From the NCBI GenBank assembly GCA_003615045.1, contig ML014144.1:62001-126000 (forward strand): a DNA stretch of 64,000 bases, in the 5' to 3' direction. This stretch comes from Caulochytrium protostelioides. Taxonomy: Eukaryota > Chytridiomycota > Caulochytriomycetes > Caulochytriales > Caulochytriaceae. This document shows positions 21,362 through 32,314 of this stretch, in pieces (within the stretch, counting starts at the first letter, position 1; each line of letters opens with the position of its first letter). The translations under genes were made by a program, and so were the position numbers. Under the pieces are notes generated by a model, which was given only the letters and a program-made list of their open reading frames with translations, made no database searches and was not told where the DNA came from.

Positions 21362-21631
21362 TTAGCCGGTCTTGAAGAGCAAAATAGCGATCTGGCCGAG
21401 GTAGAAGTAGATGAAGTGCTTCGTCTCGTGGGTCACGTAGCTGCCGAAGTTGCGGCCGACGATGCAGTGCCAGGTGGGCGCGTACTTTTTGTCGAACTCG
21501 CGCTTGATGAAGGCAGCAATGTCCTTCTCGAGGTTGTATTTCTCCGAGGCGGTGGTAGCACAGTCGAGGGCATCCTGCTGCATGTCCTCGGCCATGTCCG
21601 CATTCTTGATGACGGCCTTCTTCTCGGACAT
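21362..21631 (-). CDS. DYNLL1: Dynein light chain LC8
   Basis: Homodimeric hub protein that binds short linear motifs in dynein intermediate chain and many other partners; also an axonemal component in flagellated cells. The 89-residue length is exact for the family. It contains [17 protein letters not shown], the helix [19 protein letters not shown] and the nearly invariant [20 protein letters not shown] followed by [14 protein letters not shown] at 21631 gives the canonical N-terminus [13 protein letters not shown]. No intron. It carries no paralogue-specific feature; in flagellated fungi LC8 serves both cytoplasmic and axonemal dynein. Confidence 0.98.
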   Translation of the reverse strand: MSEKKAVIKNADMAEDMQQDALDCATTASEKYNLEKDIAAFIKREFDKKYAPTWHCIVGRNFGSYVTHETKHFIYFYLGQIAILLFKTG

Positions 21632-22681
21632 CGTGGCGATTCGTACGCTGTCAAGTCCGATCCGGGGCGATCAGGAACAGCACGGGAACAGATAAGAGAC
21701 ATCACGTGCCACATTCAGGGATAACACGTGCGAGAGATCAGGGATCATCACAACATAAACAAAAAGGTGAGTATCCTGTGAGAGATCAGAAATCTTCGTA
21801 GGCGGATTATCACAGGACGACGGGGGAAGCGAAAGAGATCAGAAGAGAAAGGGAAATGCGATTCCAGAGGAGTCCATCGCATCATGGAAGGGCTGAGATC
21901 ATGGGAGGTTCAGGCAATGACTTCGAATAGCGGATCGCGCCGCATGAAGGCCAATCGTTGCTTGGTCCCCGCGATCCCAAAAACGCGGTGGCCGTGATCG
22001 ACGGCTTCGACGGGCGATCGGATGCACGGTCCTGCCCGAATCGCGATTGCGAGTCCCGCGAGGTCTTGCTGTATTGACCCCATGGTCTGCGCGACGCGAC
22101 GCGGTGACCGGCTCGCACGCGCGATGGATCGAAAAGAAGAGAGAGGAAGCAAAAGGCACGTGCGCGCCGCACGCGATGAAAGAACGCCGCGCGGCGCGCC
22201 GTATGGAAAAGAAACGTCGGGCATCCGGCATGCAGGACGAGACGACGACCATGGCGACGACGAGGCTCAAGGGCCAACCTTACAGGGTGGTGGGTTGGGG
22301 AAAACGGGGTTGACGATGTCAGGTCTGCGGGGCAACGGACCACCGAAACGTAGCGGCCACGAGCATTCGACGCGGATCACACGCCTTCCCGAACCATACT
22401 CGTGATCGCCGTACCGTCGCCACGTTCTGTCGATGGCCCACGGCGTTTCGTCGGCGCCCCGGGCCATTATAAGCAGCGAAAGGCTGGGGCGACCGCGTCA
22501 CGCATCGCCGTGGTCGCCGCGGGCGCCGTCCCTAGCATGGCTCATGGCTCATGGCGCCTGGCGCATGGCTCGAGCGCGACCCTCCTCAAGCATCGTGCCG
22601 GGTCACCCCGGCGGGACGGTCGCCGCCGCCGCCGCCGCCGTGATGGCGCTCGAGCGCGTTTGACCCGCCGCGCCGGCCGTG

Positions 22682-22691
22682 GACATCGCTA

Positions 22692-22736
<45 letters not shown>
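22682..22736. repeat. (GCC)n trinucleotide microsatellite
   Basis: About 15 uninterrupted GCC units in noncoding sequence, ending at a TCCCATGGG site. Confidence 0.95.
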
Positions 22737-24407
22737 GTCCCATGGGTTCTTTCGCTTTCTCGTGCTGCGGCTGCTGCAGGTGTTCCAGCGGTGGCCTGCC
22801 ACCGCCGCCACCGCCGCCGCCGTGAGCGAAGAGGAGAGGCCATGGATGCGAATGCGGATGCGGATGCTGGGGCGGCGGAGCGGCGGCGGGCGCCCATGCC
22901 CCACGCCCTCGCCGAGGCCCACGGCCCCCCACGACGACTCGAGCCGCCGCTGCTGATGCTGCTGCTGCTGCTGCTGCTGAGGCCGGTCACACAGATCACG
23001 GTGGCCTCAGCCGCAGATCTCGCCCGCGGCACCGTATGGCTGTGCTTTCACGCGCGTGGAGGATGCCATTCACGATTCGGTCCCCTGGCGGGTGAGGGTA
23101 CGACCCATACGCTGGGGTCGGCATGTCGTGAACCTCGCCGGCGTGCCGATCTTTGGGAGACGCTGGACCGGGGAATTGCGTTGTCTGCGACCGCTTCAGA
23201 TGTCATAAAGAGCGTTTCCGCAGAGCCATGTCTGGTCCGTCCTGTTTGATTGGCCGTTGCTGCTTATACGCCAGACTGTGACCTACCATGCGGTGGCTCT
23301 TTTGCCTTCTTTGCTTTGTTTTGCTTGGCTTACGCGTCTATATGCCTTTCTTGGATTCCGAGATGGATGTCACGGAAGCGGAAAGAGGTCAAAGAATTGC
23401 ATGGGCCACTTCGAAGCGCCAAGAGCATCGCACATCCCGCGCATGAGTATGACGATGTCTGACGCGGCGCATGGCCATCGCCTAAATCTCGAAACGCAGG
23501 GTGCCACGGGTTGGGGAACGACGTGGGTTTTCATGATGCAATGGAAACGACATGTCATTACCCCTAACACAACCCATGACGCATGCAGGTTTCGCCTATT
23601 TCGTGCGCCGCTGTGCGCGCCATTGCTGCGCTTGCCAGATGCGGTTTCCGTCGCTCCCAGCGCCTGGTGCCGACCACAATCGCTCATCGTGAACAATTTT
23701 CATACTTCGGACTCCGATGGCGTCGCCTGAAGCCATGGCGATCCACGAGACTGTCGCTGCGATGACACCCGGAAAAAAAGGAAAGAACTGCGCACGCCAC
23801 ATACACGCGGTGGTCCGTGGTCAGCAGCGGACGGCGAACACGGTGCGGCCAGCAGCGTGTGAGGAGCGGCCGCCTGGTTTCGCCAAGCCGCCGCCATGCG
23901 CGACGCTCCGCTCGGGCCGACGGGGCAGCCGTCGGCCTTGTGCAGCCACTCACCCGTCTCCGACGAAGGCTGCCACGACCGCCGTCGCCATTACTGTTTC
24001 GCCGCCGCTATTGCTATCGTTGTTTCGCCGCCCCCGCTGCATCGTCCTACACGTTCAACATGGACGCGGACGCTGCGCTAGGACCGTGGACGCCGGGTTC
24101 TTGTCGTTCCGCACGATCGAGAGCTTTGATCGACATATGCCGACGCGTCCGGGTGCGGTGGAGTGCTCGCTAAGCCACCTGCCGCTTCCCCCCTCCCCGG
24201 TATCGACCGGAGCGACATCAACCGGTGAGCGTGACGATCGACGCGCTGTTGTCGCCTGCGGTCTTCTGTATGCTCCTCGACTTTGTCTGGGATCGCCGAC
24301 ACCAGCTGCCTTCTTCCGAGACCGTTGCCCTCGCCGTTGCTCGCTGTTGCTCGTCATTGTCGTACCGCGACGGTCACGACAGGATCGGCTGCCGTTGCCC
24401 CGTCCGC

Positions 24408-24412
<5 letters not shown>

Positions 24413-24450
<38 letters not shown>
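24413..24450 (+). repeat. (GCC)n run abutting the GT31 start codon
   Basis: About 12 GCC units end exactly at the ATG of the glycosyltransferase gene. The run is in frame with the gene and would encode poly-Ala if translation began upstream at a non-ATG codon. Confidence 0.9.
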
Positions 24451-24451
<1 letters not shown>

Positions 24452-25938
24452 TGGGCGTCTTCGGGGCCACCGCCGCGGGCCGCAGCCTGCTCAGCCCGAT
24501 CGGCTCTAGCGAAGCGCAGGAGCTCGGCCTGATGGACCACAGGGCCTTGCCATCCAGTTACCGCCGCCGCGCGCGGGCTCGATGGTTCACGCCGGGCCGC
24601 ATCTGCGCCGCCATGCTCCTGCTGACGCTGACGATCGTGCTCGCCGGCCACGCACACACGCAGTACCGCCAGGGCCAGGCGGACGCGATGGCGTACCGCG
24701 CCAAGATGGCGGGCCGCCGGCCGCCGGTCCGCGCGCCGCTCGCGCCGTCCGCCGTCGCTGAGCACGATCCCGTCGGCATCGCGATAGCGGACGCGGCGGG
24801 GATGGGCAAGATGATGGCAGGCCGCGACGCAAGCCCCTCGCCGCACGAGAAGGACACCGGCGACGCCGCGTCGCCGGCGGATGCCGAGACGAAGCAGGAA
24901 GCCATGGCGGCGGCGGCGCCGCCGCCATCACGGCCCCTCGCCGAGGCCGGGCGTGAGCCAGCGTCGCCGCGGCCGCCATTGACGCCTTTGACGACGATGC
25001 TCGCATCCCCCACGCCGACGCCGCCGACGTCCGAAGCGTCGCGTCTTGGCCTGCCGCGCACCGAAGAGAAGCGCGAGCCGGCGTCGCGGGACGACACGCT
25101 GACACCTGAGCATGCGCTCGTGCTCTCGCATCACATGGACCCGCGGTGGGCCCCCGGCACCACGTCACGCGAGCCGCTGCTCGGCTATGTTGGTATCTTC
25201 TCGACCGCTAGCCGGTTTCTGCGGCGCTCGCTGATCCGGGCGACCTACATGCAGATGCACCCGCCGTCGATCATGGCGCGCTTCGTCATCTGCGCCCCCA
25301 ACGACGCGCATACGCAGCGCCTCGTCAAGCTGGAGCAGGACGCGTACCGCGATCTGCTGGTGCTCTCGTGCCGCGAGAACATGGACGACGGCAAGAGCCT
25401 CTTCTATATGCGGGCGATGGCGTTCCTGTTCGCGGAGAAACAGAGTTTGGCGAGTATGCAGCCGCGGCTGGTGATGAAGGCCGACGACGACACGTATGTG
25501 CACCTGGGCAATCTGGCGACGCGGTTCGCCACCCTGCCCCACGCGGGCGTCTACTTTGGCCGCGATTACGAGCGCCAGTTCATGACGGGGATGGGCTACG
25601 CTGTGTCCTGGGACATCGTGGCGCAGCTCGGCAGTCTGCTCGGCGATACGCGCTCCATCAAGGCAGTGGGCGGCGTGGCCGGCCAGGAGGATATTGTCAT
25701 GGCGCGATGGGTCCGCCATACCAATCGACTGCGCCACTGGATCAGCGAGGAACGCGAGTTCTATGACGACCCGAGTTTTGCAGGCCAGGGCTGGGCCCAC
25801 CCATACACGCCGGGTACGCTTCTCATCCACCGCCTGAAGCTCGATGACCCATTCGTGACGGCGGCCACCCATTTCGCGGCGGCTGCGTCGGCGGCCGAGA
25901 AGGAGCAGCGCGCTGATCGCAGCGCCCTGTCGCCATAG
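24451..25938 (+). CDS. GT31-family glycosyltransferase (beta-1,3-galactosyltransferase-like), type II membrane protein
   Basis: Golgi enzyme predicted to transfer a sugar in beta-1,3 linkage from a UDP-sugar. ATG at 24451 (MGVFGATAAG), directly after a GCC run. Topology is typical of Golgi transferases: ~50 cytosolic residues with a basic RRRARAR stretch, one membrane anchor (about 51-68, ICAAMLLLTLTIVLAGHA), a long Pro/Ala/Ser stem (to about 245), then the catalytic domain. This contains GIFSTASRFLRRSLIRATYM (family RR.AIR.TW-like helix), RFVICAPN, LVMKADDDTYVHL (metal-binding DDD at 345-347), GYAVSWDIV, and GQEDIVMARWV, the conserved ED motif. The acceptor cannot be predicted. C-terminal residues after about 470 are Ala-rich and variable. 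Confidence 0.85.
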
Positions 25939-26468
25939 CAACACTCGATCGAACTGTCTATAACAGCTCTTGATCCATCCATCTACTTATACCTATATCT
26001 GCCTACATGACTTGTAAATAAATGACAAACCACGGGTCCACATATGGGCCCCATAAGAGATGTGCACGATCGGCCGGCTGAGCTTAATTGCTTTTCACCC
26101 TGGCTAAGCCACGCGACGAGGGCTAGCCGCGTGGGGAAGGGCGGTGTGGCGACGGCGTCGCGTGTGGCGGCGGCGCAGGCTGGGCGCGTCGTGCTCTTCC
26201 GCTGGATCGGTGGGCCAAGCGGGCATCGCTTACGGGGCCGTCCAGGCGGGGTTTCGCCCGGGCCGCGTCGCCGCCGCGGCATCGCTCCGACCACCTCGGT
26301 ACTGGCGTCCAGAAAGCTTCTTATGGCATCGTTGTGGATGCAACACTTCTCCGCTCTCGCCTCTCCTCTCGCCTGTCCACTCGCTCGCCGCCTCGCTCGC
26401 CGTCACGTCGTATCGTCGCGCCGTCTCGATCGCAGCCGCCGTCGGCGCCGTCGCGGCGCCCACGCAGG
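25939..26468. other. Intergenic spacer, GT31 3' flank and HEATR6-like 5' leader
   Basis: Bases 25939-26100 are AT-richer 3' flanking sequence. Bases 26100-26468 are GC-rich leader. The downstream frame is open from a GTG at 26334, but no homology supports translation above ATG 26469. Confidence 0.45.
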
Positions 26469-29400
26469 ATGATGCTGTCACCGGCCGCGCAGGCGGCCCT
26501 GTGCCGCATGCTCAGCGCGTCTTCCGGCTCAGCGTCCGGCTCAGCATCCGCCTCAGCGGCCGTGCCCGTTGACGGACCCGTTGACGCACCTGTCGACGTC
26601 GCCGAGGCGCTCGAGCAGCTGTCGACGGCTGTGCGGTATCCCTCCGCCGCCATCGACGCCCGCGATGCGCTCGCCGTGCTCGAGTCGGCGAGCATCTGCG
26701 GCGGCGCCGACCCGTCCAAGGGAACCCCGCCGGCGGACCGACGGGAAACCGAGACGCATCGCCGCCGAGGCGCCCGCGCGCTGCATCAGTGGATCTATAC
26801 GCTCTTCCGGCAGCATCAGGTCGATCTGTGGCCGGCGCGCGACGCCGCGCTCATCACCACGGCCGCCGTCCATAGCCTGCTCGGCATGCTCGAGGCGCCG
26901 CCGTCGCCATCGCCATCGCCGTCGCCGCTGTCCAGCTCGAGCGCGACGACTCCGCTACCAACGCGGCGTGCCGCCGCCATGGATCTCCCGCCACGCGGAT
27001 CGGAAGCCTCCCGACCCCACACCGCGGCCACCGCTACCGCTGCCGCCGCCGCCGTGCCCGCGACGCCGCTCGCGGCGCCCGAGCGGCCCTCGTCGCCGCC
27101 TGTCCCGGCGGCGCGGGTGCTCAAGTCACTGGCGACCGTCGTTTACGAACGCGGCGCCCTTCTCTCACCCGCGGCGCGCCAGCGTCTGCTAGCGACGCTC
27201 CGTCCCATCGCTCAGGGCGTGTTGCCGACGGCAGCCACGGAGCGGCAACTGGACGCCGCCGCCGCTGCTGCTGCCGACGGCGGGCATCGCCTGAACGACC
27301 GTGACGAGGGCCAGCGTGCCGCGATTGCCGCGCTCGGCAACGCCTGCGTCCACGTTGCGTCGCCGACGTTCACCGCCGACGTCGTGCGCTTACTCGTCGG
27401 CGTCCTCACGGCCGACGACCGGCTCCCGCCCGACGTCCCGCGGCGCGCGCGGCTGCTCGTCGCCGTCTGCCAGAGCCTCTTGCTCTGCCTGAACGAGTGC
27501 CGCTCCGCTGTCACGCCACATCTCACGACGCTGCTCCAGCACGTCCGCGGGCCGGCGCTCGGCGCCCTGCGTGCGGGCTCGGCGCCGGGCGGCGGGACCT
27601 CCGGATGCGAGAGCCCTGCGCCCTCCACGGCGGGATCCATGGCCTCGATGGGCGCCGCCGCCTCGGCCGCCGCCGCGCACGGCACGGGATCCGCACGTTG
27701 GTCCGAGTCCGACGGATCCGAGTGGACGGACCGCGGACGCCGCGGCTCAGCGCTGCTCAGCCACGGCGCGGCGAGCGGCGCCCGCGGGAGCCACGGCCGC
27801 CTGCAAAGTGTCGCGCTGACGCTCGCAACGCAGCTCGTCCGCGCGCACGGGAAAGCCGTGTATGCCGCGTGGTCGAGCTGGGTCGTCGCGCCGTCGGCGC
27901 CGCCGCGCCGCGGACTCAGCCTCATGACCCTCCTGCACCAGCAGCTTCAGCGCGTCCGGCCGGGCCAGCCGCTGCACGTCCCTTCGCCGCTCGAGCTGAC
28001 GGTCCATCCCTGTCTACAGGCCTGGCTGGATGCCGCCGCCGTGTTCCTGGCGGTCGCGGTGCCCAAGGCGCCGGCGGACGCGCGTCGTGCCGCCTTCACG
28101 CCGCTGAGTCAGCGCGTCGGCGATGATCTGCTCAGTCTCCACGACGTCCTGCTGCGTCTCGTGAGCCAGTGGGTACCGTCCACGTCGGCGGCCGCGACGA
28201 CGTCCGCGCCTAGGGCTCATCCGGCCGACGGCCACGACGCCGGCGTGGACGGCGCGGACGGCGACGACGGCGACGACGGCGCGTCCGTCGCGACGCGGCA
28301 CCGCGGTCCGGCGGTGGCCGTCACGACGGCGACGCTCTGGGAGGCCGTGACCGCGATGCGTCTTAAATCGCTCACCGCGTTCATGACTGCGACGCCCTAT
28401 GCGCGGATCATCGCCGCCGACGCGAGTCGCGTCAGCCGCGTGCTGCTGGCCGTCAGTGCCCATGCGGCCGCCGTTCCGGCCCCCGCCCACGTCGCCACCG
28501 CCGCCCCCGCTCCCGTCGCCGACGCCGCCCTCGCCGCCCTCGCCGTCTTGGTCGACGCCCTCCATCTGCCGGATACCGCTGCGCCCGCGCTCACCGTGGC
28601 GCAGCAGCGGCTCCGCACAGAAGTCTATCCGGCCGTCTTCCGCGACGTGCTCGATCATGCTGTGGGCCTTCTCGCCCGCCCGACGGAAGCCGCAGCATCC
28701 GTGTCGGCCGCGCCGCCGGCGCCCGCGGGGACGCCGGCGCGGCAGAAGGCTTGCTGGCAGCTGCTGACGGCGCTGGCGCGTCGCGCGCCGGAACTCGTCA
28801 CGGCGCCGGCGCCGTGGCGCGTCCTGACGGCGCGTCTGAAGTCGCTCTTTATCGAAGACGCCGCGGACGCCGTCTCGATGACCGAGGAAGCGCTGCTCGG
28901 CGTGCGGGCGGCGGCGCTCGGGTTTCTCGAGCAGACGCTGCGCAGCCGCCGCGACGGCATGAGCCCCGCCGTCGCGCCGGAGGCTGAGCAGGACGGCGAG
29001 GGGCCGACGGTTGTGGCAGCCGCCGCACCAGCTGCCCCTGTGTCCGCCGACGAACTCGCGTGGTGGCAGACATGCTTCGCGGAGCTGGTGCATCCGATCC
29101 TGCATCGCAGTATGATGCCTGAGGCTGCGCCGGAGGCCGTACCGCGGCAGGACGGCATGGACGGCGCGGGGTCCCCGTACCTGTCGCCCGAGGCGTTCGC
29201 CATGGCCGCCGACTGCCTCGCCACGTGGCCCGGCCCCGTGCTGGAACAACTGCCGTCGCGCGTGCGGCAGCACAATGTCGTGCTGGCGCTGACGCTGCTG
29301 TCAATGCTGCAGACGGCGTCTGTCACGGCCCAGGGCCATGGCGACGGCGGCGGCGCCGACGGGGACGATCCAACGCCGCGGCCGGCGTCGATGGCGAACG

Positions 29401-30488
29401 CTCCATCGTCGTCGCCCAAAACCGCGGCGCCCTCGGCGATGGTTGTCGCTGGCGCGATCGCCGCTTGCCGCGTCTGCGGCACTTACGCGCAGCTGCCGGG
29501 TTTCCAAGCCGACGGCGCTTTTCTGATCGATGTGGTGGCCCACGTGCTCCCGCTCGTGTGCCACGGCGGCGGCGGCGGGCTTCCTCTGCGCATGCGCGCG
29601 GGGTGGACGCTCGGTAATGTCTGCCATGCGCTCGTGATCCAGCAGAGCCATGCGGCGCCGGCAGCAACGGCGCCGGAGACGGCGACGGAAGCATCCGAGG
29701 CGACGGCGGCGGCGACGGCGGCGGCGCCAGGACCGGATGCCGACCCGGCGACGTATGCGGTGGACGCGGCGGCGTGGCTGGCGCCCAGCGCGCCGCGGGA
29801 AGACGGCCCGATCGTGCTGATGCCACCGGTGCCCGCGGCGGCCGAGAGCTTCCCGCTAAGCGGCGACGGGCTCACAGCGGCGCTGGCGACGCAGGTCTGG
29901 GACGCTGGGCTGCATGCGTCGCGGGACCACGACAAGTGCCGTGCGAACGGCGCCCGCATCGTCGGCAGCCTGCTGCGCGTCGCGCCTGCCGCCTTCGTGG
30001 CCGCCGCGGCCGCGCGGCTCGACATGACCGTCCAGGTGCTCTGCCGCAATGTGGGCACGGGGTCCGTCAAGACGCGGTGGAACGCGTGTTACGCTTTGCA
30101 GGCGATCCTCAACGTGCCGGCGGTGGGGCACCTGATGGCGGCGCCCGAGTGTCCGTGGCGCGGGCTCGTATGGGAGACGCTGCTGCACGCCATCGAGGCG
30201 TCGACCAACTACAAGGTCCGCATTGCGGCGCTGTCGGCGCTGCTGGCGCCCGTATCCTCCGGCGCGTACGGCACGCCGCAGCAGCGGGCGCAGATAGCCG
30301 GCCGGCTCGAGCACCTGCTGCGCCCCTCCGCGTTGCCCGTCTCATCCGCCGCGTCGGCGTCCTCGTCGTCGGCGCCGCCACCGGCTTCGACGGCGACGAC
30401 CGCCTATGTGGACGTTCGCTACATCAAGCAGTTCCACGACTTGCTGAGTCGCGCGATGCGCTACATGACGAGTCTCCTCTCGGAGTGA
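26469..30488 (+). CDS. HEATR6: HEATR6-like HEAT-repeat protein
   Basis: Large alpha-solenoid protein similar to animal HEATR6, whose function is poorly known. ATG at 26469 (MMLSPAAQAALCRML). The N-terminal part has the DUF4042-like helical segments ALHQWIYTLFRQHQVDLW, LKSLATVVYERGALL and LLVAVCQSLLLCLNECRSA. The C-terminal part holds the best-conserved repeats: NACYALQAILN preceded by VKTRW, and then WETLLHAIEASTNYKVRIAAL. Between them are HEAT-like helical pairs (RVCGTYAQLPGF, VLPLVCHGGGGGLPLRMRAGW, LGNVCHAL) separated by Ala/Pro/Gly-rich linkers. 1339 residues, somewhat longer than the animal protein (about 1180). No catalytic residues are expected. A CT microsatellite follows the stop codon immediately. 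Confidence 0.82.
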   Translation: MMLSPAAQAALCRMLSASSGSASGSASASAAVPVDGPVDAPVDVAEALEQLSTAVRYPSAAIDARDALAVLESASICGGADPSKGTPPADRRETETHRRRGARALHQWIYTLFRQHQVDLWPARDAALITTAAVHSLLGMLEAPPSPSPSPSPLSSSSATTPLPTRRAAAMDLPPRGSEASRPHTAATATAAAAAVPATPLAAPERPSSPPVPAARVLKSLATVVYERGALLSPAARQRLLATLRPIAQGVLPTAATERQLDAAAAAAADGGHRLNDRDEGQRAAIAALGNACVHVASPTFTADVVRLLVGVLTADDRLPPDVPRRARLLVAVCQSLLLCLNECRSAVTPHLTTLLQHVRGPALGALRAGSAPGGGTSGCESPAPSTAGSMASMGAAASAAAAHGTGSARWSESDGSEWTDRGRRGSALLSHGAASGARGSHGRLQSVALTLATQLVRAHGKAVYAAWSSWVVAPSAPPRRGLSLMTLLHQQLQRVRPGQPLHVPSPLELTVHPCLQAWLDAAAVFLAVAVPKAPADARRAAFTPLSQRVGDDLLSLHDVLLRLVSQWVPSTSAAATTSAPRAHPADGHDAGVDGADGDDGDDGASVATRHRGPAVAVTTATLWEAVTAMRLKSLTAFMTATPYARIIAADASRVSRVLLAVSAHAAAVPAPAHVATAAPAPVADAALAALAVLVDALHLPDTAAPALTVAQQRLRTEVYPAVFRDVLDHAVGLLARPTEAAASVSAAPPAPAGTPARQKACWQLLTALARRAPELVTAPAPWRVLTARLKSLFIEDAADAVSMTEEALLGVRAAALGFLEQTLRSRRDGMSPAVAPEAEQDGEGPTVVAAAAPAAPVSADELAWWQTCFAELVHPILHRSMMPEAAPEAVPRQDGMDGAGSPYLSPEAFAMAADCLATWPGPVLEQLPSRVRQHNVVLALTLLSMLQTASVTAQGHGDGGGADGDDPTPRPASMANAPSSSPKTAAPSAMVVAGAIAACRVCGTYAQLPGFQADGAFLIDVVAHVLPLVCHGGGGGLPLRMRAGWTLGNVCHALVIQQSHAAPAATAPETATEASEATAAATAAAPGPDADPATYAVDAAAWLAPSAPREDGPIVLMPPVPAAAESFPLSGDGLTAALATQVWDAGLHASRDHDKCRANGARIVGSLLRVAPAAFVAAAAARLDMTVQVLCRNVGTGSVKTRWNACYALQAILNVPAVGHLMAAPECPWRGLVWETLLHAIEASTNYKVRIAALSALLAPVSSGAYGTPQQRAQIAGRLEHLLRPSALPVSSAASASSSSAPPPASTATTAYVDVRYIKQFHDLLSRAMRYMTSLLSE

Positions 30489-30491
30489 TTG

Positions 30492-30520
30492 CTCTCTCTC
30501 TCTCTCTCTCTCTCTCTCTC
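30492..30520. repeat. (CT)n dinucleotide microsatellite
   Basis: About 14 CT units beginning 4 nt after the HEATR6-like stop codon, in the shared 3' flank with the convergent RCE1 gene. Confidence 0.95.
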
Positions 30521-30594
30521 GAGGGATTGATCCATGTTAATGTGACTGGTTATCCTGCTGATGAATCGTGATTGATATCGATTGATACAGCGCA

Positions 30595-31632
30595 TTACGG
30601 TGCGGCGTAGCCCCAGTAGATCGAGCGGAAGAGCCGCGGGCTGGTGAGGGTCCAGACGGTGCGGAGGAAGCCGACAAAACCGGCGACGTGGACGACCACC
30701 AGCATGCGGCGCTTAGGGTGCTCCGCCACCTCGTCAGCATCCGGGAAGCCCATGGCGTTGCAGAAGGCATGGACGACAATGGTGGCCCAGACGCTGTTGG
30801 TGCGCAGCAGCACAAACGTGGCCATCCACCCAAAGACCGTCGTGTACGCGAACTGGAACAGCATACTGCGGACGGCGATGCGGACGGCGTCGGCGGTGCG
30901 GCCGTACTGCCGGTACAGCGCATAGCCCTGGTGGAGATGGGCGATGCCAAAGAAAAGCGGCTGGATCAGGACGATCGTGCCGCGGGCATACCCGCTCGCC
31001 CACAGCAGCGGCGTCATGCACGCGCGGAAGACGATTTCCTCGGCGATCGGGCCGACGACGAGGTCGCGCCAGACGATGAGTGACCGGAACTGCGCCGCGA
31101 CCTGCGCGGCCGGGAAGTCGGCCTGGAAGGGGAGCAAGTCGTCCAGCGCTAGCAGCAGCAACGGGCCAAGAAAGAGGAGCACGAATGCGAGCAACGGACC
31201 AACCGTCGCCGGCAGCAGCGTGTCGGTCCGGAAGCTGATCCAGGCCCAGAATGGGGTCGAAGCGCTCGCGCCGTGGCCGTGGGGCTGGACCTGGGTATGG
31301 CCGCGGCCGTGCGCAAGGCCATGGGTATGGGTATGGGCGGCCGTCGGCAGGCCAGGGCTGTGCGTGGCGTTCGCACTTCCCGCGCTTCCCGTGGCGGCGT
31401 GGCCGAGCAGCGCGTGGCGCCGGTGCAGCACCACGTAAACAAACAGGGGGCAAGCGACGCAGGCGACGCCGACAGCCATAAAGCGGCGCCAGATGACGCT
31501 GGGGTGGTTGCGGTTGAGCGAGAGCGCGCCCGGGAAGACGTAGAGGCTGCCGACAAACAGCAGCGTCAGCACCGCGCAGTACAGGGGCCCTTCGAGGGCG
31601 CCCAGCACGTGCGCGGGGGCGATGGCCGGCAT
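30595..31632 (-). CDS. RCE1: CAAX prenyl protease 2 (type II CAAX endopeptidase, RCE1)
   Basis: ER membrane glutamate protease that removes the -AAX tripeptide from prenylated Ras, Rho and other CAAX proteins. ATG at 31632 (MPAIAPAHVLGALEGP); the frame is open above it only through the 3' end of the neighbouring gene. Family core: WRDLVVGPIAEEIVFRACM, with the catalytic EExxxR near residue 197; QPLFFGIAHLHQGY, with the FFxxxH histidine; and VHAFCNAMGFPD, with the third-motif His and Asn. Several hydrophobic helices flank these. A His/Gly-rich loop (HTHTHGLAHGRGHTQ, about residues 105-130) between the first membrane segments is unusual for the family. The start lies 13 nt after the stop codon of the JTB-like gene on the same strand. 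Confidence 0.93.
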   Translation of the reverse strand: MPAIAPAHVLGALEGPLYCAVLTLLFVGSLYVFPGALSLNRNHPSVIWRRFMAVGVACVACPLFVYVVLHRRHALLGHAATGSAGSANATHSPGLPTAAHTHTHGLAHGRGHTQVQPHGHGASASTPFWAWISFRTDTLLPATVGPLLAFVLLFLGPLLLLALDDLLPFQADFPAAQVAAQFRSLIVWRDLVVGPIAEEIVFRACMTPLLWASGYARGTIVLIQPLFFGIAHLHQGYALYRQYGRTADAVRIAVRSMLFQFAYTTVFGWMATFVLLRTNSVWATIVVHAFCNAMGFPDADEVAEHPKRRMLVVVHVAGFVGFLRTVWTLTSPRLFRSIYWGYAAP

Positions 31633-31645
31633 CCTGGCGTCGCCG

Positions 31646-32314
31646 CTAGGCCGAGCCGATGCGGCGGGAGAGCCGTTCGTAGGCGATCTGCGCGTTCTGC
31701 CGCTGCCGCCGCACGACAACGAGCGAGGCCGAGGCGGTCAACACGAGGTTCCACAGCCAGAAGGCGACGAATGCGCCCGCAGTATGTTCGGCGGGGCCCG
31801 CGCACGGCCGCCACTGCGGCAACAGGGCGGCGCCGTCGTTGGTGTCGAACCACGCGTCGTCCGGGTCCAGCGGCGCGTCGCTCCCAGGCGCTCCGTCCTG
31901 CGCAGCAGGGCGCGCCGTGGACCGTGTAAGCGTCTGGACGACGGCGAGCGGCGGGAGCGTAAAGTGCGCGGCGTCGTACGCACGCGGGTCGGTGCACCGG
32001 ATCGCTTGCTTGTAGCCCGTGAGGCCGCAGATGCCGCCAAGTCGCGCGTGTTCAGCCGACGTGCACGGGGTGCAGGCGGAAGCGGCGGCGGCAGCCGCGG
32101 CGGGGTAGATCGCGCACGTCCAGGCCGTCAGGTTGCGCGCGTGCGGGCCCAGCTGGAACAGCGTGAACGGGTGCGTCGCCGTGAGGAGGCGTGTCGCATC
32201 CAGCTCGGCGGTGATGTCGTCGGCGCGGCGTTCAAGGCGCGGCGCTAAGAGCGGCTCGGTCAGCTGATCCGTCGCGGTCGCCGCGGCGGCGTTTCCGGGC
32301 GCGAAGCCCACCGC

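Larger units (their letters stand above)
21632..24450. other. Long intergenic region; GCC runs, no supported gene
   Basis: Almost 2.8 kb between the divergent LC8 and GT31 genes. Many short frames exist but none has family resemblance. It contains a long GCC run at 22682-22736, a short CTG/TGC run near 22955-22980, an AT-richer zone at about 23240-23480, and the GCC run adjoining the GT31 start (24413-24450). A promoter for LC8 is expected in 21632-21900. I see nothing else that can be named. Confidence 0.4.
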
